From: Gammaproteobacteria bacterium
Lineage (GTDB): Bacteria > Pseudomonadota > Gammaproteobacteria > Pseudomonadales > Pseudohongiellaceae
Direction: 5' to 3'
Length of the DNA: 64,000 nucleotides
Assembly: GCA_030682575.1 (NCBI GenBank)
Contig: JAUXNX010000003.1
Coordinates: 207,641-271,640, forward strand
Under the pieces are notes generated by a model. The model saw nothing but the letters and a program-made list of their open reading frames with translations, did no database searches and had not been told where the DNA came from. Positions 61,601-64,000 of the stretch are shown piece after piece (position 1 is the first letter of the stretch; every line of letters begins with the position of its first letter). A program made the translations under genes and the position numbers.

Positions 61601-64000
61601 TTTGGCTGCCAGCGCCTACGTGACCGGGTCTGTCGCGGTGACAGTGGACGCCGGTGCTGTGGCTGCGGCCGATCTGGTGACCATCAAGGAAAATACCTCC
61701 GGCAGCATCAACGCGAGTGCCGTTTCCAGCATCAGCGGCAGTTCTGTCGATGTGCTGGCTGTTTACAATGCCGATGTTTTCACCGGCCTTGGCAACGAAA
61801 CGGTGACAGTCACCGGCTCCACGGCTGCGGCAGTTATTGAATCCATTCTGACCAAGACTACCGGTGCCGTGACTGCCGGCCTTGCCAACAGCTACACCAC
61901 TGGCTCAAGCCTCACAGTGGCACCAGGCGATGTCATCAACATCGACCCGTCCAATACCATTGCGGCCCTGAACGTCAACCCTGAAGCCAGCGCCGGTGAT
62001 GTGGATGCTGCTGGCGAGTGGCATTTCAATGCGGGTACGGGTGTGTTCACCTGGCGCGACAGTGGCAATAACACTACCGACTCCATCACCCTTACCGGCA
62101 TCACAGCCGTAGAGGTTGGCAGCGACACGATCACGATGCCGGCAGCTGAACTGTCTGTTGTGTTCACCAGCGGCAACACCTGGACCATCAGTGGTGGTAC
62201 CGGGAACATCACGATGGTCCTGGCCGACGGCAATCTCACATTCAACGCTGGTGGCGATGACGTCGTCGTTACGGCGGCTGATGTTGGCGTGCTGGTGATT
62301 CCTTCAGGTCGTGCCCTGGTGAGTCTGGGGGTGACTTTGAATACGTTCACACAGTTGGTGGGCAACGTGGTGAACACGACGACAGCCGTTGGCGCTATCG
62401 TCCTGAACTCCATCGACGCCAAGACGACCGGTACGGTCACCGCACAGCTCACGACGCTTACTGGCACTGTTGCCGATGTGAAAACAGCGGTGCAGTCTTC
62501 AGGTATCAATATTCTGGCGACTGACTTCAACGTGAACCTTACTGGTGTTGCGGTGGCCACTGACATCACAGCGATACGTGCTGAAACCACTGGCACCCTC
62601 AATGGCAACGGTGTAATGAGTCCAGCGCTCGCCGCCATTTCCGCAATCAATGGCACTGCGCCCCAGGTGCTGCAGGCACTGGCGGATCTGGACGTTGATC
62701 CGGCCAACTTCAACTCCACAATCACCGGCAGCGCGATTCTCAGCGACCTGTTCACTATCGGCGCCGCTGTTGGCGACGGCGATCTGGATATTTCCGGCAT
62801 CACTGCGTTGGTGGTCACTGAGTCTGCCGATATCAGTGAAGCGGCGGACGGTGAATCCCTCGGTGCCATTCCGTTGGACATGACAGCTGCGGCCGCTATC
62901 ACTCTCGAGATGACTGTGGCGCAACACAACGGCTTCAGCAGCATTACCGGCAGTGGCGGTAATGACACCATCGTCCTGAGCGACGCCGGCACGATCAGTA
63001 CCGCAGCCAGCATTGGTACGTACTCAGTGGTTGCAGGCTCCAACGTGACTCTCGGGACCGCAGCTGGACATCTGGCGCAAGTGATCGAAGAGACTGGTGC
63101 GGGCGTGACAACATTCACGCTCGGCAGCGGTACGTATACCGGTGATTGGACGGGCATCGACACCAATGATGTTGTCCGGGTGGTCAACGGCACCAACATT
63201 GCGGGTAACACGGGTCTGAACGGTGGCGTCGTCATCGACTTCCAGAATGCCAACGGAGTAGCAATCTCCCTCAATGGGACTCAGAACGGCGTGGTCACGT
63301 TCAGCAACACAACGAACAGCCAGACCGTCAACGTCACTGAAGCTGACACATTCACGGCAGCGGCCGGTATCGAGACCTACGGCATCGTGGGCGCCTCCAA
63401 CATCACGGTGCTTGCGGCGACCAATGTCAATGGCGAGGATGCCACGAACCAGACTGTGACGGTTGGTGGCCTGACGGTCACCGGGACCTATGCCCTGGGT
63501 ACTGGCACCGATGTAATTGTGGCAACCAACGGAGCCAACATCGCTGGCGTGAACAGCGGTGCAGTCACCACGGCTGAAACTCTCACGTTGACCGGTGGCA
63601 TCACCATGACCCGCGATCAACACCAGGGCTTCAGCTCTATCGCAGCGGCAGGCGGTGCAGACTCCATCACACTGACTACTGCGGGTACCGTCACGGCTGC
63701 ATCAAGCGTCGAGACCTACAACATCGTGGGCGCCTCCAACATCACGGTAGCGGCGGCGACCAATGTCAATGGCGCTGACGGCAGCGACCAGACCGTGACG
63801 GTTGGTGGTCTGACGGTCACGGGTACCTATGCCCTGGGCACTGGCACCGACGTGATTGTGGCAACTACTGGCGCCAACATCGCTGGCGTGAACAGCGGTG
63901 AGGTCACTACGGCTGAAACTCTCACGCTGACCGGCGGCATCACCATGACCCGCAATCAGCACCAGGGCTTCAGCGCTATCACAGCGGCAGGCGGTGCAGA
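58668..64000 (+). CDS. Giant repetitive surface protein (N-terminal 1777 codons, runs off the window)
   Basis: Open from ATG 58668 to the window edge. It has no Sec signal and I see no cysteine. Residues 1-185 form a helical N-terminal module resembling the 21.6-kb protein (both have GSSQxSx(2)T with AG near its end). A Cna_B/SdrD-like segment follows (FIDANGNGKLDDGEW; DDNGNYTL), then an Ala-rich helical stretch, a Pro/Gly hinge (TTPPPGGGGGSTP, about residue 475), seven 48-residue WGTV repeats, further beta repeats, and 113-residue near-identical repeats at the right edge. These features fit a type I-secreted adhesin or S-layer-like protein; the C-terminal secretion signal is outside the window. 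The start block AAGGAGTTACAAATG is identical to that of the 21.6-kb gene. Confidence 0.85.
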   Translation, partial: MSDSTLQKLLQEVAIIATGRAANASELAWLESLIENQNYGPMVQLVNEYMGGLAAASGTAATIKAAAMNGLGIVLSDDDANSLANALTSGQLSWAEAFVAVMDRTDSVGQILNNRAEAAYEFLADLALTGKSDFFNGQAINIAVKNLLQNIGSSQSSLNTGFAGFDALVANLSANGINSAVVDGYVKGATVFIDANGNGKLDDGEWSATTDDNGNYTLPPDAASGKIIASGGIDIMTNQPFLGVLTAPSGSTVVNPLTTILQALVDSGQADSIEAASAKMQSALGLPASVNLLTYDPLAVLGDTAASQAAKDAALAIQKTALQLANVLTQAGAAINASKGADDLAGAGDAVAKALAAAIGGSSGALSLTSVSTLTDLIEDAALRAGAANLVGQGGQIAQVTGASNTAAADASNITNLAKVAVVAQGSATNALATGATGGNNFDNAINGFTGTALTDAVTSAVPGTVPGGTTTPPPGGGGGSTPTTFTVSVNLDTGTVTFGGTATGNISVAITTGVATFTRGGINASTTVTDLEDKIINLAAGQTLVIEAEDADALDGIEITGDGNVTLTGLSLAQYDGIDVSVAGTVTITLADSATNLSDSNVSYASESINVTVTDAASVSTLGTINSLWGTVTPTTIDDTLSAIESTGTDYQGTAVNLIIGSSTVSIAKLNELDELWGTVRSMYVEDAAANLDEASDSNFEGTDYNVSVTGGATLAQLHAIDELWGTVTASTIVDSAANFLANTNSDFAITTIDATVTTAATITQLTTIDAVWGTVTPTAVADTASNLVSASSGDYIGSTVNATVSGAATIAQLTAIDSAWGTVSFNSIDDTATNLVAASASAYIGTAVNVTVSGGASIAQLETIDSVWGTVTPTTVVDTATNLASDTAYDSTDINVTVSGVASLAQLAQIDDLWGTVTYTAIADTILNLLDNDDGYVTGSVNVTVTNSATLAQLASVDALTSGTITATTVSGTAAALAASAYVTGSVAVTVDAGAVAAADLVTIKENTSGSINASAVSSISGSSVDVLAVYNADVFTGLGNETVTVTGSTAAAVIESILTKTTGAVTAGLANSYTTGSSLTVAPGDVINIDPSNTIAALNVNPEASAGDVDAAGEWHFNAGTGVFTWRDSGNNTTDSITLTGITAVEVGSDTITMPAAELSVVFTSGNTWTISGGTGNITMVLADGNLTFNAGGDDVVVTAADVGVLVIPSGRALVSLGVTLNTFTQLVGNVVNTTTAVGAIVLNSIDAKTTGTVTAQLTTLTGTVADVKTAVQSSGINILATDFNVNLTGVAVATDITAIRAETTGTLNGNGVMSPALAAISAINGTAPQVLQALADLDVDPANFNSTITGSAILSDLFTIGAAVGDGDLDISGITALVVTESADISEAADGESLGAIPLDMTAAAAITLEMTVAQHNGFSSITGSGGNDTIVLSDAGTISTAASIGTYSVVAGSNVTLGTAAGHLAQVIEETGAGVTTFTLGSGTYTGDWTGIDTNDVVRVVNGTNIAGNTGLNGGVVIDFQNANGVAISLNGTQNGVVTFSNTTNSQTVNVTEADTFTAAAGIETYGIVGASNITVLAATNVNGEDATNQTVTVGGLTVTGTYALGTGTDVIVATNGANIAGVNSGAVTTAETLTLTGGITMTRDQHQGFSSIAAAGGADSITLTTAGTVTAASSVETYNIVGASNITVAAATNVNGADGSDQTVTVGGLTVTGTYALGTGTDVIVATTGANIAGVNSGEVTTAETLTLTGGITMTRNQHQGFSAITAAGGA
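60555..61560 (+). repeat. 144-base (48-residue) WGTV tandem repeats
   Basis: The codon for Trp in xLWGTVT or xVWGTVT occurs at 60555, 60699, 60843, 60987, 61131 and 61275 (exact 144-base steps), then at 61413 (138 bases); a degenerate copy without Trp lies near 61551. The consensus unit reads D-x-A-x-N-L, about ten variable residues, Y-x-G-T/S-x-V-N-V-T-V-S-G, A-x-I-A-Q-L-x-x-I-D-x-L/V-WGTVT. The DNA is diverged but the period is strict. Confidence 0.9.
63372..64000 (+). repeat. 339-base (113-residue) near-identical repeats in the giant gene
   Basis: The unit beginning GAGACCTACGGCATCGTGGG at 63372 recurs at 63711 (339 bases later) with few changes, and the second copy runs to the window edge. 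The coded unit includes IVGASNITV, NQTVTVGGLTVTGTYALG, GTDVIVAT, GANIAGVNSG and GGITMTR. The high identity suggests recent duplication and more copies beyond the window. Confidence 0.85.

Noticed and set aside
61892..63274. 460-codon antisense frame inside the giant repetitive gene
   Set aside because: It is a shadow of the biased codon use of the sense strand. Its translation is low-complexity Val/Pro/Thr sequence and the sense frame is clearly the real gene.

Overview
This is a chromosomal window from a Gram-negative bacterium, most likely a gammaproteobacterium. Evidence for that is a full-type II secretion (T2SS) operon, Rep helicase, a ComM/YifB ATPase, tandem cytochrome c5 proteins, outer-membrane barrels and moderately high GC. 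I cannot fix the genus from sequence alone. No rRNA, tRNA, CRISPR array, transposase or phage gene was recognised.

Layout. 1-8.7 kb (+): T2SS genes in the order [L/PilN-like]-M-E-F-D-G-H-I-J-K, tightly overlapped. 8.7-16.3 kb (-): a Wzt/Wzm polysaccharide ABC exporter, then a complete type I secretion system (TolC, HlyD, PrtD-type ABC) and a Crp/Fnr-family regulator. 16.4-21.3 kb (+): FecR-domain protein, CHASE2-cyclase, and a TPR/outer-membrane barrel protein. 21.6-25.2 kb (+): a 1209-residue repetitive type I substrate that looks like an S-layer protein. 25.6-39.2 kb (+): a compact cluster with a GT4 glycosyltransferase, a Stf0 sulfotransferase, a ligase-carrier-sulfotransferase fusion, an NRPS-like protein with a vestigial adenylation domain, an amidohydrolase, an APS kinase fused to CysN domains II/III without the GTPase, an FAD/NAD(P) oxidoreductase and a methyltransferase. 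39.2-43.1 kb: a SapC-family protein and its partner (-), an exported protein (+) and a GT4 glycosyltransferase (-). 43.2-47.7 kb (+): GT2 glycosyltransferase, sugar epimerase, rmlC, rmlD, rmlB. 47.7-52.7 kb: Calx-beta protein (-), exported protein, matrixin metalloprotease and two cytochromes c5 (+). 52.7-58.4 kb: rep (-), a GGDEF/EAL protein and yifB (+). 58.7 kb to the end (+): the first 1777 codons of a giant repetitive adhesin or S-layer-like protein that runs off the window.

Working model (inference). The window encodes a surface layer and its decoration. The type I exporter would secrete the S-layer-like protein and perhaps the giant protein, Wzm/Wzt would export a glycan, and the sugar genes would build it. 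The 26-39 kb cluster supplies activated sulfate (APS kinase making PAPS) to two sulfotransferase domains and couples this to carrier-protein chemistry that I do not recognise as a described pathway. Three CRP-like palindromes, in front of FecR/crp, the S-layer gene and sapC, suggest that the local Crp-family regulator ties these parts together. The CHASE2-cyclase could be its signal source, although both proteins deviate from canonical cAMP-pathway residues.
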